From NCBI GenBank assembly GCA_037140715.1, contig JBAXDX010000001.1:14141-78140 (forward strand): 64,000 nt of DNA, given 5' to 3'. Positions 29,218 to 38,122 of this stretch are shown here, piece by piece. The DNA is from JAUZPB01 sp037140715. Its GTDB lineage: Bacteria; Bacteroidota; Ignavibacteria; Ignavibacteriales; SURF-24. The notes beneath the pieces are model-generated. The model saw only the letters and a program-made list of their open reading frames with translations. It was not told the DNA's origin and did no database searches. Every line of letters begins with the position of its first letter. Within the stretch, counting starts at the first letter, position 1. Made by a program: the position numbers and the translations under genes.

Positions 29218-30017
29218 TATGCGAGATCTTTCCTGAGGTATATCGTATCCCATTCCTTCAAGCGACCTTTGTCCTTGAGCGAAGGAAATATATCGTAAAG
29301 GATAAAGCCATTCTGCCTCATGCACTCATCAAGCTGATAATACTTTGGAGAGCCTTCATAGTTTTCATGGTTATTAAGTTCAAGCACTACAACGGCTGTG
29401 CGCCTAAGGGTATCAGCAGCTCCTTTTAATACTTCAAGCTCGTAGCCCTGCACGTCTATTTTAAGTATGCTTATTTTTTTATCGTGCGGAATTTCCGAGT
29501 CAAGCGTTGTTATTTCAATTTCTTCTTCCCCTTGCTTTATCAGCGTATCGGAGAAAGCCTTACTGTTTTGCTCGGTCTTAAGCGAAAGTATCGAAGAAGA
29601 CGTAATACGGTTAGCCATATTAATAACTGTCCTGCCTATACTATTACCGACAGCTTTTGGAACAATGGTAATATTATTATAGGTTGATACTGCGTTTGTT
29701 AATTTACTGCGGGTTTCCAAAATAGGTTCAAATACCCAGATATGACTATTTGGATTTTTTTTTGCAAATAATATCGCAGTGTTGCCTATTGCTCCCCCGA
29801 CATCGAGTATGCCGGAATCATTCAAGCCCAAGGACTTTGCAAGCACGATTGCCTTTTCAACGTGAACATAGCACTGGAAATATTCACTCTCGATATAATC
29901 AATTACTTCATCATTAAGCGAATGGGCAAAGAGATACTTAAGCACATCTTTATTTTTCCTCGCCATTGAAGAGAGTATATTGATAAATAATTTTATTACT
30001 GTGTTTGTTAGTTTCAT
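29217..30017 (-). CDS. FkbM-family methyltransferase
   Basis: 266 aa. The SAM-binding core starts at GILDVGGAIGNTAILFAKK and continues IWVFEPILETRSKL. The characteristic FkbM strand is SILKIDVQGYELEVLKGA followed by VVLELN. FkbM enzymes O-methylate sugars or polyketides. First gene of a run of four or five coupled minus-strand genes, overlapping the next by one base. Confidence 0.88.
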   Translation of the reverse strand: MKLTNTVIKLFINILSSMARKNKDVLKYLFAHSLNDEVIDYIESEYFQCYVHVEKAIVLAKSLGLNDSGILDVGGAIGNTAILFAKKNPNSHIWVFEPILETRSKLTNAVSTYNNITIVPKAVGNSIGRTVINMANRITSSSILSLKTEQNSKAFSDTLIKQGEEEIEITTLDSEIPHDKKISILKIDVQGYELEVLKGAADTLRRTAVVVLELNNHENYEGSPKYYQLDECMRQNGFILYDIFPSLKDKGRLKEWDTIYLRKDLA

Positions 30018-30612
30018 AGTTTATTCAAATTATGTTTTTCAAAAAAGGGGCATATCTCCGGCACTTGCGCGTGGAAAAAGGTTCTATTATTTATGAGACA
30101 ATCTGGTAAAAAAACTGAGAAATAGTGTTACAAATATTGTATATTTGTAAGTAGTAATATGTTTGCGTTTTGTCTCGTAATTTCAGCATGGAACTGCAGA
30201 CCTTATTTCTATCATCTCCATGATTTTAATATAGATAAACTCAGTTCTAAAAATAAGCAAATATTTCTTCAGATTTCGGAATATCCAATTATTTTTATGA
30301 AATTATTGTTATCCCTCCATGTGAAATAACAAATTAATCGACTGAGTTGATATCTAAATGTTAGAATATCCGCCATAAGTAGAAAAACAAAGAATTTTAT
30401 ACTTATCTATGAAAAAGGGGAATAAAAACCAATGGTCATAACTTTTCTTAAATCGATTAATACGGTAATTTGTGCGGAATGAAACAATATCATTTCATAG
30501 CAAATACCGAAAAAATATATTATAATGAGGAAAAGAGTAGTTAATAAAAGTCTTTTAAAGCGATTTTTAAGTTTTACGATTTATTGAAACTGAACAGTTA
30601 AGAAGGTAGAAA
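30018..30612 (+). promoter_or_regulatory. Divergent intergenic region between two FkbM genes
   Basis: 595 bp, no gene that I can support. It holds a perfect 23-bp palindrome TTACAAATAT-TGT-ATATTTGTAA at 30128-30150, about 110 bp upstream of the leftward FkbM gene. Within it TATATTTG (30140-30147) fits the TAnnTTTG -7 consensus of Bacteroidetes on the plus strand. A regulator site or promoter is plausible. The rest is AT-rich. Confidence 0.4.
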
Positions 30613-31443
30613 ATGAGATTTAAACTATTAGTGCGTAAATTCCTTTATATAATATTAAGGAATCGTTTATTTTATTTTATAGAAAAAAGGGAAATGAACA
30701 TAACAGAAAATATTGGAAAACTCAGTATTACCTATAGTCCGTGGACCGATATTGGGCTATCCCTATATTTAAAAAACAAGTTCGAACAAGATGAAATGAG
30801 TATGATGGAAAGTTTGCTTAAGGATGGCTCCGTTGTATTAGATGTTGGGGCAAATATTGGTTATCTTAGCCTGTTATTTAGCCAAAACAACAAAGTCAAA
30901 ACGGTGCTTTCAATAGAACCTTCGCCACAGACTTTTAGAACGCTTTTAAAAAATATTCATGGTCATAATAATATCTTAGCTCTTAATGTTGGCTTTTCTG
31001 AAACAAATGGATTGGTTGATTTTTTTATTGCCGTAGATAATGCATACTCAGGTCTAAAAGATACTAAAAGGAAAGAAATTATTGATATTGTCAAAGTCCC
31101 TGTTTTTAAGGGAGATGATTATCTAAAATTGTTAAATATTGAAAAAATAGATTTTATTAAAATGGATGTAGAAGGTTTTGAGCATTCCGCCCTCAAAGGG
31201 TTAGAGGAAACAATAATTCGAAATAAACCAGCTATGCATATTGAAATTTATTCGGGGAAAAATTCAAACTTAAATCCTGAAGAAACTATCAAATATGTCG
31301 TTCAGTTGGGATATGATGCATATATATTGAAAGATGGAAAACTACAGCCTTATTCTTGTCACGATGATAAATATTATAGCTATTTTTTTACACCAAAGGC
31401 TATATTATTTATCTGTTCCATATTCCTCTGGCTCTTCCATTAA
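30613..31443 (+). CDS. FkbM-family methyltransferase
   Basis: 276 aa. SAM-binding motif VVLDVGANIGYLSLLFSQ, then VLSIEPSPQTFRTLLKNI and the FkbM signature FIKMDVEGFEHSALKGLEE with AMHIEIY. It is the only plus-strand gene in this part of the glycan cluster. Its AT-rich composition and its 35-bp tail-to-tail overlap with the flippase gene suggest a separate arrival. The hydrophobic C-terminal end (AILFICSIFLWLFH) is atypical and may be read from flippase-gene DNA after loss of the original stop. Confidence 0.88.
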   Translation: MRFKLLVRKFLYIILRNRLFYFIEKREMNITENIGKLSITYSPWTDIGLSLYLKNKFEQDEMSMMESLLKDGSVVLDVGANIGYLSLLFSQNNKVKTVLSIEPSPQTFRTLLKNIHGHNNILALNVGFSETNGLVDFFIAVDNAYSGLKDTKRKEIIDIVKVPVFKGDDYLKLLNIEKIDFIKMDVEGFEHSALKGLEETIIRNKPAMHIEIYSGKNSNLNPEETIKYVVQLGYDAYILKDGKLQPYSCHDDKYYSYFFTPKAILFICSIFLWLFH

Positions 31444-32827
31444 TTAGTTTCAGATACTGGAGAGGTGCCAGAATAAAGCCAGGCAAAAGTGAAACACATG
31501 TACCCAATATGACTCCAGAACTTCCCATGTTGAGATATTTGGCAAATAATACTGATAACGGTATGTTAATGAGCATTGCAACAATATGATAGTATATTTC
31601 CACCTGAACCTTTCCCGAACCATTTATAAAAGTGATAAAAATGCTGTTCCATGTAGCTATTATTACATACAAACCCATAAAGGCTGATAAGAGAAACGGA
31701 ATATTCACGGTCTCGCCTACCCAGAATCTGTAAACATATTTGGAAATTATCAATAAAAAAACTACTCCGAGTATTACAGCCAGCCAGATCATAATCAATT
31801 TTTTAATCGATGATTTAATCCATGGGATTTCATTCTGTGTAAATGCATCAGTAAAAGCCGACCAAAAAGGCGCAAGGATAATAGAAAAGATAGTCAGGGG
31901 AATATTGAAGTATTTAAAAGCGATGTTGTATGGAGTTACATCTGCAGGCCCAAGTACCTGCGCAATAATAACGTTATCAGTTGCATTAATTATAACAAAT
32001 GCAATTTGTAAAATAAAAAATTTAATCCCGAGGCTTGCCAGTGGTTTAAAAAACTTAAAATCCACATACCTGATATCAGGTCTTATTAATTTATATCTTT
32101 GTTTAAAGAAATATAGCGTTGCTATAAATAAAACAAATACTGGTGCCACGCTGTATATCAGGCTGATATTCAGCAGATTTCCATACGAAAGTCGCGTTAC
32201 AATAAAAATTGCAGTCAATGAGAGAGTATTTGCAATCAGAGATAGACCGCTACTTATGGCTGGAGACTGATAAGACGAAAGGATTACTCCGATTAGATTT
32301 AATATTAATTGAATAGAAAAGAATGTAAATACTAACAGAACAACTGTGTTTATTTCTCCTGCCATGCTTGGTTGTGTATTAAAAAACTTTATCCAATTAA
32401 AAAATGGATTAACAGTTACAAACAACAAGTAAAAAAAAACGGTTACGATTATAAGAGAAATATAAGTAGTACTTACATATTTTTTAGCCAGGTTATAATC
32501 TTCTACAGCCAATGCTTCAGAGAGTTTATTCCTTAATCCGTTTCCGAGTCCGATATCAAAAAAACTAAACCATCCAATAAAGGAGCTTATTGTAAGCCAT
32601 AGACCATATCTTGTAGCACCCAGAGAATGCAGAGTAAGGGGCACAAGCAGAAAACCAATGCTTATGCTTAAGCCTCTAACAACAAGCGATGCCACAATAT
32701 TTTTTCTGGTCTTCAGACTTCGCGTATGACCAATTGTAAAATAATCTTTGACTTTATCTATCATTTGGTGAAAAGTACATATTTGGTAATTTTTGGGAAA
32801 TACTTTTTCAGACTTTGACGTCATCAA
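31409..32827 (-). CDS. Polysaccharide flippase (Wzx-like, MATE/MOP superfamily)
   Basis: 472 aa with about 12 predicted membrane helices. After a polar head, the first helix region is VASLVVRGLSISIGFLLVPLTLH, then LGATRYGLWLTISSFIGWFSFFDIGLGNGLRNKLSEALA, the conserved N-terminal pattern of O-antigen/teichoic-acid type flippases. It should move lipid-linked glycan across the inner membrane. Its start overlaps the yfhO-like stop by 4 bp (ATGA), so the two are coupled. Confidence 0.9.
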   Translation of the reverse strand: MMTSKSEKVFPKNYQICTFHQMIDKVKDYFTIGHTRSLKTRKNIVASLVVRGLSISIGFLLVPLTLHSLGATRYGLWLTISSFIGWFSFFDIGLGNGLRNKLSEALAVEDYNLAKKYVSTTYISLIIVTVFFYLLFVTVNPFFNWIKFFNTQPSMAGEINTVVLLVFTFFSIQLILNLIGVILSSYQSPAISSGLSLIANTLSLTAIFIVTRLSYGNLLNISLIYSVAPVFVLFIATLYFFKQRYKLIRPDIRYVDFKFFKPLASLGIKFFILQIAFVIINATDNVIIAQVLGPADVTPYNIAFKYFNIPLTIFSIILAPFWSAFTDAFTQNEIPWIKSSIKKLIMIWLAVILGVVFLLIISKYVYRFWVGETVNIPFLLSAFMGLYVIIATWNSIFITFINGSGKVQVEIYYHIVAMLINIPLSVLFAKYLNMGSSGVILGTCVSLLPGFILAPLQYLKLINGRARGIWNR

Positions 32828-35373
32828 TCTGTTTTCTTTTCCTTAAACGTCATAACCAACGAAACAGCAAAAATAATAATTACTCCGGCGCTTAAAATCA
32901 ATGCAAGATACTTGCTTACAGTAAAGCTTATGGGAGCATAAATGAATTCGACTTTATGCTGTCCCTTGGGAACTACAATGCCTCTGAAGTTATGATTGGT
33001 TCTGTATATCGTTGTCTCGCTGCCGTCAACCAAAGCTTTCCAGCCTTTCGGAAAGTATGTATCGCCTAGGAAAAGAAAGTTATTTCCTGTTGCCTTTGCA
33101 TCTATAGTTATATGTTCATCTTTATAGCTTACCATTTTAACATAAGCAATATTGCTGTCAGGCTTATCAACAGCAGGCTCGGCATCTTCAAGAAAGGCAA
33201 TATTCTTCGGATCGAAAGAATTATTCTTAATCAGGTTTAATATCTGAATTGCCGGTTTCTTCTGTACCGTGTTGACAAAATATGCCCTCGGCAACGCTGT
33301 ATCAAATTGGTAAACTGTGCTTTGCTGCGACTTATATATTTCAGTTAACGATGTAAAGTTAACCGCCTTATCAAAAACAACATACCTAACATTAAGCATT
33401 CTCCAGAGAGTCGGATTGACCACAGTACCGAGAACATCGATTATATCCTGATAAGCCCGCGGCTTAATACCCGAATAACCATATATATCCTGTATCAGAA
33501 AATAAGCGTGATAGTTCGCGTTATTGCCAATACTGCCCGGCGAGCCATCCTGCTTCAGGCTTATGATTCTGTAAGGGTCATTATCTTTCCGCTCTTTAAT
33601 TGCTTTTACATAATCAGGCTCATTAAATTCCTGACCAATAGTTGTCTCCTGAACATACTCTGCTCCGCGGCTGTCAATTCTCCAGAGGTCGAACAATGTA
33701 AATATAATTACTGCAAGCGCAAGCAGTTCTTTATTTATCTTCGAATTAATGTATGCATAAGCAAGACCGAAGACCGCGCCCATTATTGCAAATGCAATCA
33801 GCGCATCGTTATAAAACATTGTAGAGATATAAGGAGCAAGCTGTTTAAACCCCTCGATTTGCGGCTGAATCTTTTCAGCGTTAAGCAAACGCGATGTAAA
33901 CCAGTCCTTTACCACTCCGCCCATTACGACTGTCAAAATAAATAACGTGCCGAAGGCTATCGCGGAAACCCCGACTATCTTCTCTGCCTTCTTATCCCTT
34001 TCATGCCTCATCAAAATTATTTTATTCAGCCCGAGTCCGGCAAGAAACGGGAAGCTCAGTTGCACAACCACAAGCATCATCGAAGGCACTCTGAACTTAT
34101 CAAAATAAGGGAAATAGTAAAACATCAGATCAAAAACCGGCGAGAAATTTTTCCCGAATGAAACAAGCAGTCCTGTCGCCGAAATAATCGTAAGAAACTG
34201 AACAAACGGGTCATTCCAGCTTGTAAATATTGCGAACAATCCGAGGAAGAAAACTATAACCCCCATATACATCGCTACGTCAACCATTTCCATCTGACCA
34301 AAATAAGTGTTTATCTTCGTATCCTGATTGTTTGAGAGAGTTCCGTTGTAAACACTACTTCCAAAGCCATAATACGACGGGAAAATAAATGTCATTACTT
34401 CGCCCGGAGAAAATGACCACTGTGTATGATAATCATAATACTCCGAACCGGAAGAAGGTTCACCCTTTGAATCAGCAGCCTTGCTTTCAACTACACTCTT
34501 GGCTCCTCTGGTTGAATATGGAGCGTAGTTATAAGTCTGAGTAAGGTCAGCCGACTGAATAAGCAAAGCTATAATTGCAGCGACTATAAATACCCCCGCC
34601 GATTTAAACAACTGTTTTACCGCGGCATTGTCCCTGACAATCAGATAGTGGATAAAGTAATAAATAAAATATACCATAACAGAAAACAGCGTATAGAAAA
34701 TTATCTGAACATGCCATCCCTGAACAAAAAGCTGGAGAGCCATCGTAAGCAGTACAGCATCAAGCAGTTTTATTCTTTTTTTGAATTTCAAAAGGATTAG
34801 AAATATCAGCGGATACATACATATCGAGGTAAGCTTTGTAACATGACCAATGAAGAGAAAGACTATCAGTCCCGTACTAAAAGAAGCTGCTATTGCGGCA
34901 AAGAGACTGACAAGTGTATTCCTCGTTTTATATTTCATCAGGAAAAAACTTGTAAAGGCAAGCAGAATAAGATAAAGAGTCCACGTTACATACTGTACGC
35001 TGAATATATCGGCAAAGCCCCACTTTATTACTGTAATACCAACATAGATCAGGTTGAACCACGTAAACCCAACAGACATAGCATAAGCCGGTATCCCGCA
35101 GAATACATAGGGATTCCATAGCGTGAAACCTTCTTTATGCGTGGTAATATAAGTGGTCAGGCTCTTACTTGTTACAATATCGCCCGACTGAAATGTCTTG
35201 CCGCCGAAATACATCGGAGCAAAAAATATCAGAAATAAAAGGAAAAGAATTACGAGCGAAACGGCTGTCTGATATTTTTCAGGAACAATATTATTCAGTT
35301 CAAACTCTTTTTTATCTGATATTTTTTTCGTTTTAGCGGATGTTCCAATTACTCTTTTTGTTTTGGTCGCCAT
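32824..35373 (-). CDS. YfhO-family membrane protein (predicted GT-C glycosyltransferase)
   Basis: 849 aa. About 13 membrane helices in the first 600 residues, with a loop after helix 1 carrying KTFQSGDIVTSKSLTTYI and FTLWNPYVFCGIPAYAMSVG, the typical YfhO start, where the acidic residue of GT-C enzymes lies. A soluble beta-rich C-terminal domain follows (LPRAYFVNTV, FLGDTYFPKGWKALVDG) and then a last helix. YfhO proteins are thought to decorate cell-wall or membrane glycans using lipid-linked sugars. First gene of a pair with the flippase. Confidence 0.9.
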   Translation of the reverse strand: MATKTKRVIGTSAKTKKISDKKEFELNNIVPEKYQTAVSLVILFLLFLIFFAPMYFGGKTFQSGDIVTSKSLTTYITTHKEGFTLWNPYVFCGIPAYAMSVGFTWFNLIYVGITVIKWGFADIFSVQYVTWTLYLILLAFTSFFLMKYKTRNTLVSLFAAIAASFSTGLIVFLFIGHVTKLTSICMYPLIFLILLKFKKRIKLLDAVLLTMALQLFVQGWHVQIIFYTLFSVMVYFIYYFIHYLIVRDNAAVKQLFKSAGVFIVAAIIALLIQSADLTQTYNYAPYSTRGAKSVVESKAADSKGEPSSGSEYYDYHTQWSFSPGEVMTFIFPSYYGFGSSVYNGTLSNNQDTKINTYFGQMEMVDVAMYMGVIVFFLGLFAIFTSWNDPFVQFLTIISATGLLVSFGKNFSPVFDLMFYYFPYFDKFRVPSMMLVVVQLSFPFLAGLGLNKIILMRHERDKKAEKIVGVSAIAFGTLFILTVVMGGVVKDWFTSRLLNAEKIQPQIEGFKQLAPYISTMFYNDALIAFAIMGAVFGLAYAYINSKINKELLALAVIIFTLFDLWRIDSRGAEYVQETTIGQEFNEPDYVKAIKERKDNDPYRIISLKQDGSPGSIGNNANYHAYFLIQDIYGYSGIKPRAYQDIIDVLGTVVNPTLWRMLNVRYVVFDKAVNFTSLTEIYKSQQSTVYQFDTALPRAYFVNTVQKKPAIQILNLIKNNSFDPKNIAFLEDAEPAVDKPDSNIAYVKMVSYKDEHITIDAKATGNNFLFLGDTYFPKGWKALVDGSETTIYRTNHNFRGIVVPKGQHKVEFIYAPISFTVSKYLALILSAGVIIIFAVSLVMTFKEKKTD

Positions 35374-35453
35374 TTTTCCTTTCTCCTGGTCGGTCTGCTG
35401 ATTTTTTATTAACTCATATTATACAAAATATCCGAACTATAAACACATTGTCT

Positions 35454-35627
35454 CTAATCGCCGACTCTCAACCGCCACACGTCCATAGTTTTTAGCTTTT
35501 TAATATCGCATGAATTAAAATCTTCTTTTAATTTTTTAAGCGCATGGGTTACCCTGGACTGAGTCTTACCGTCAAGTTTGAGATAAGCTTTTTCAAACGA
35601 TATGGAAAATTCAATTTCACTTATCAT
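35454..35627 (-). pseudogene. RelE/ParE-type toxin truncated by a nonsense codon
   Basis: 57 codons, from ATG at 35627 to TAG at 35454-35456. It reads IEFSISFEKAYLKLDGKTQS and ends KTMDVWRLRVGD, the point where RelE/ParE toxins continue with a Tyr-Arg (GDYR) and one more beta strand carrying active residues. Here the Tyr codon is TAG; the frame then continues RQCVYSS before a second stop. Two bp upstream is an antitoxin-like gene, confirming a toxin-antitoxin pair. The truncated toxin is probably inactive. Confidence 0.7.
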
Positions 35628-35629
35628 AT

Positions 35630-35881
35630 TTAGCCATAAATTTCTCGTATGGAATAGTTTTTTTTTGAACGTCTGGCTTTTCCGATCAGCTCAGTCTCTT
35701 CCTTTGTCGGTTCCTCTTCAGGAACGTTCTCCAGGAAATCAAGGAACGGGTCATTCTCTTTTGCTTCCCGTTTCCCCGCCAGGGATTCAATAATTGTCGT
35801 TACAGCTTTAATCTCGCTTTTTGAAAGCATGGGAAGCAGAGACTGTATTCTGCTTATTCCATTGTTTTCGCGCGTTCCCAT
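35630..35881 (-). CDS. Antitoxin of a RelE-type pair
   Basis: 83 aa. A helical head (LLPMLSKSEIKAVTTIIESL) is followed by an acidic, disordered middle (NDPFLDFLENVPEEEPTKEE), the usual toxin-wrapping tail. No clear DNA-binding motif. It ends two bases before the truncated RelE-like toxin start. I cannot place it in a named antitoxin family. Confidence 0.6.
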   Translation of the reverse strand: MGTRENNGISRIQSLLPMLSKSEIKAVTTIIESLAGKREAKENDPFLDFLENVPEEEPTKEETELIGKARRSKKNYSIREIYG

Positions 35882-35966
35882 TTATTTTCTCTCTTTAATA
35901 ATAATTTTAATGCAAAATAAATCAATCCTGTGTCCGTTGTATTAGATCTTTTTAGAGTGAATTCAT

Positions 35967-36060
35967 TCATGTTATGCAAAAATGTCAGAACTATGATTTA
36001 TTTCATATTGATTTGCGTTATCATATAAATCACAGTTCAGATGGATTTTGTATAACGTGC
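35967..36060 (+). repeat. Inverted-repeat element of the CAGAACTATGATT family
   Basis: Inner arms CAGAACTATGATTTA (35986-36000) and TAAATCACAGTTCAG (36026-36040) pair at 13 of 15 positions. Outer arms CATGTTATGCAAAA and TTTTGTATAACGTG are also near-complementary. Related sequences occur at 36921-37001, 55700-55870 and 57897-57945. Confidence 0.65.
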
Positions 36061-36074
36061 GTTATTAATCCATA

Positions 36075-36887
36075 CTATTTTTTCTTTGCGATAAAATTTA
36101 TTCCCGCTCCGACTTTATTCTCCGACTGATAATCCGCATACATCATTATCAGCGTGAATGGAAATGTTATCAGATAATAAAAAGGAAGAAGAGCTGACAG
36201 TACTTTCGAAATATTAAGCATCCGCATCGGGTACTTAACACCGAGCCGCCAGGATTTATCTCCCCAGTAACCATAAGTATATTTTGACTGATATACCTCA
36301 AAACCAATCGGCTCAAGTTTATTTTTAAGATCTTCAAACGAATAGCCGGCTCTTGCATGCTCGCCTATAAAGCTCTCTTCATGTTCGTCATGAACATCGC
36401 TGCCGCCATATATCGAAGGAGTATTGATCATCAGAAACCCGCCTGGCTTCAAAGCCCTGTAAAAATTTTCAAACACCTTTACATCGTCAACAATATGTTC
36501 CATTACGTCAACTGAAAGTATTAAATTAAATTTATCCCGATGTTTAATCTTCGTAAGGTCTTCAACGCCAAATGAAACGCTGGTTAACCCGCTCTCTCTG
36601 AAAAACTCTTTACAGTCCTCAATCCATTCCTTCTTTATATCAATTGCGTGGATATTATTTGGGAGCAGTTTCTTTGCCATAAAATAGGCATATTGCCCGT
36701 AGCCTGTTCCTGCGTCATAAATATTTATTTTATCATGGCCGAAAAGTTTTCTAAGTTTTTTCAGCTCTCTTCTTACATACCATGAGCGGAGAAACATTAT
36801 ATCCAGGACTTTATAGAATAAAATTCTGAGAACAGGAAATTTCTTTATCCAGCCCGCGAATATATTTTTTATCGGATCGTAGTGCAT
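36075..36887 (-). CDS. SAM-dependent methyltransferase
   Basis: About 270 aa from the ATG at 36887; an upstream start at 36980 would run through a palindromic repeat (36958-36977) and is unlikely. Motif I is INIYDAGTGYGQYAYFMAK, then IHAIDIKKEWIEDC, ILSVDVMEHIVDDVKVFENF and KPGGFLMINTPS, a Methyltransf_11/UbiG-like pattern. A C-terminal hydrophobic segment (LLPFYYLITFPFTLIMMYA) suggests membrane association. Likely acts on a lipid-linked glycan. Confidence 0.82.
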   Translation of the reverse strand: MHYDPIKNIFAGWIKKFPVLRILFYKVLDIMFLRSWYVRRELKKLRKLFGHDKINIYDAGTGYGQYAYFMAKKLLPNNIHAIDIKKEWIEDCKEFFRESGLTSVSFGVEDLTKIKHRDKFNLILSVDVMEHIVDDVKVFENFYRALKPGGFLMINTPSIYGGSDVHDEHEESFIGEHARAGYSFEDLKNKLEPIGFEVYQSKYTYGYWGDKSWRLGVKYPMRMLNISKVLSALLPFYYLITFPFTLIMMYADYQSENKVGAGINFIAKKK

Positions 36888-36920
36888 AGTAATTATAATT
36901 GTTATTGTAAAAACTTCTGC

Positions 36921-37001
36921 CAGAACTATGATTCTGTGATTTATATGATGAAACACCCCACGGGTTGAAACCCGTGGCAATGAAAATAAATCATAGCTCA
37001 G
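36921..37001 (+). repeat. CAGAACTATGATT-family element containing a perfect 20-bp palindrome
   Basis: Arms CAGAACTATGATT (36921-36933) and AATCATAGCTCAG (36989-37001) enclose the palindrome CCACGGGTT-GA-AACCCGTGG (36958-36977), which has the look of a REP unit inserted in the older element. It lies between two coupled-looking glycan genes and slightly overlaps the end of the right-hand one. Confidence 0.7.
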
Positions 37002-38122
37002 ACAATTTTCATAAAGTCCAGAATACCCTCGGTAAATTTATTCCAGGAGTATTTATCCACTTCCCGCTCTATGTTCTTTTGGAACTCTTCTTCCTTATTT
37101 TCAGCATAGAACTTTGCTATGGCTTCAGCCATGAGCGCGGGCTTTTCTTTTTCAACTATGTAGCCGGTAATGCCATTTAAAACCACTTCCTCAAGTCCGC
37201 CTACGCTGGTTGCGATTACCGGCTTCTTAAAATTCATTGCTATCTGTACGATGCCGCTTTGAGTTGCATCCCTGTAGGGAAGTATTACGGCGTCTGCGGC
37301 ACAGAAGTAATAGCGTACTTCAGACGTCGGGATAAAGTCATTGAACATGTGAAGCGATTCCGCTAGATCAAGCTCTTTGATTATTTTTTTATACTTATCT
37401 TCATTGGCGTAAAACTCGCCGGCAATTATTACCTTTAGGTTCAGCTTATCCTTTAGCAATGCCGCCGCTTCTAAAAGAACATCAAGTCCTTTATAGTCCC
37501 TGATAAATCCAAAGAAAAGAATTAGCTTCTCATCCTTTAATTTCAAATGTTCTCTTGCTTCGGACTTTGAAACCGGCGCTCCGAAATTAGAATAGACCGG
37601 ATGAGGCAATACCTTGTTTACCGCTCCCGGTTTAATTGTAAGCAGGTCAGCCTGAACTTTTTGAGAAAGCAGTACAAAATAATCAACTGCCCTGAAAAAA
37701 TATTTAGTAAAGCTTTTATCGCCCGGTTTTCTTTCATGCGGAATTACATTATCGCATATAGCAATCACTTTAGTCTTTCCGTTAAGCTTTGCCAGTATGG
37801 ATATTGTCCCGAAACATGGGCCGAAAAAAGGCATCCAGTATTTATATATGATAAGGTCAGGTGCATCCTTCTTAAGTCTTAATCCAACTTTAACCCAGTT
37901 TAGCGGGTTAACTGAATCCACAAGCACTTCAGTCGGAATTGGTTCAACCGTATCTCCCGATTCAAACTGCGATTTACCCGGGAAGAATATCGAAGGATAC
38001 TGCCTCTTAAAAGTAATTACATTGACATCGTGCTCTTTGGATAACTGGTTATATAACAAACCAATAAAATGCGCTATGCCTCCCCTAAGAGGGAAAGCGG
38101 TAGAAAGAATAGTTATTTTCAT
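36998..38122 (-). CDS. Glycosyltransferase family 4
   Basis: 374 aa GT-B enzyme. ITILSTAFPLRGGIAHFIGLLY is the N-terminal glycine-rich loop. ILFFGFIRDYKGLDVLLEAA, SLHMFNDFIPTSEVRYYFCA and ADAVILPYRDATQSGIVQIAMNFKKPVIATSVGGLEEVV (two adjoining motifs) form the donor-binding half. Its start overlaps the stop of the GT9 gene upstream (ATGA). Confidence 0.9.
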   Translation of the reverse strand: MKITILSTAFPLRGGIAHFIGLLYNQLSKEHDVNVITFKRQYPSIFFPGKSQFESGDTVEPIPTEVLVDSVNPLNWVKVGLRLKKDAPDLIIYKYWMPFFGPCFGTISILAKLNGKTKVIAICDNVIPHERKPGDKSFTKYFFRAVDYFVLLSQKVQADLLTIKPGAVNKVLPHPVYSNFGAPVSKSEAREHLKLKDEKLILFFGFIRDYKGLDVLLEAAALLKDKLNLKVIIAGEFYANEDKYKKIIKELDLAESLHMFNDFIPTSEVRYYFCAADAVILPYRDATQSGIVQIAMNFKKPVIATSVGGLEEVVLNGITGYIVEKEKPALMAEAIAKFYAENKEEEFQKNIEREVDKYSWNKFTEGILDFMKIV

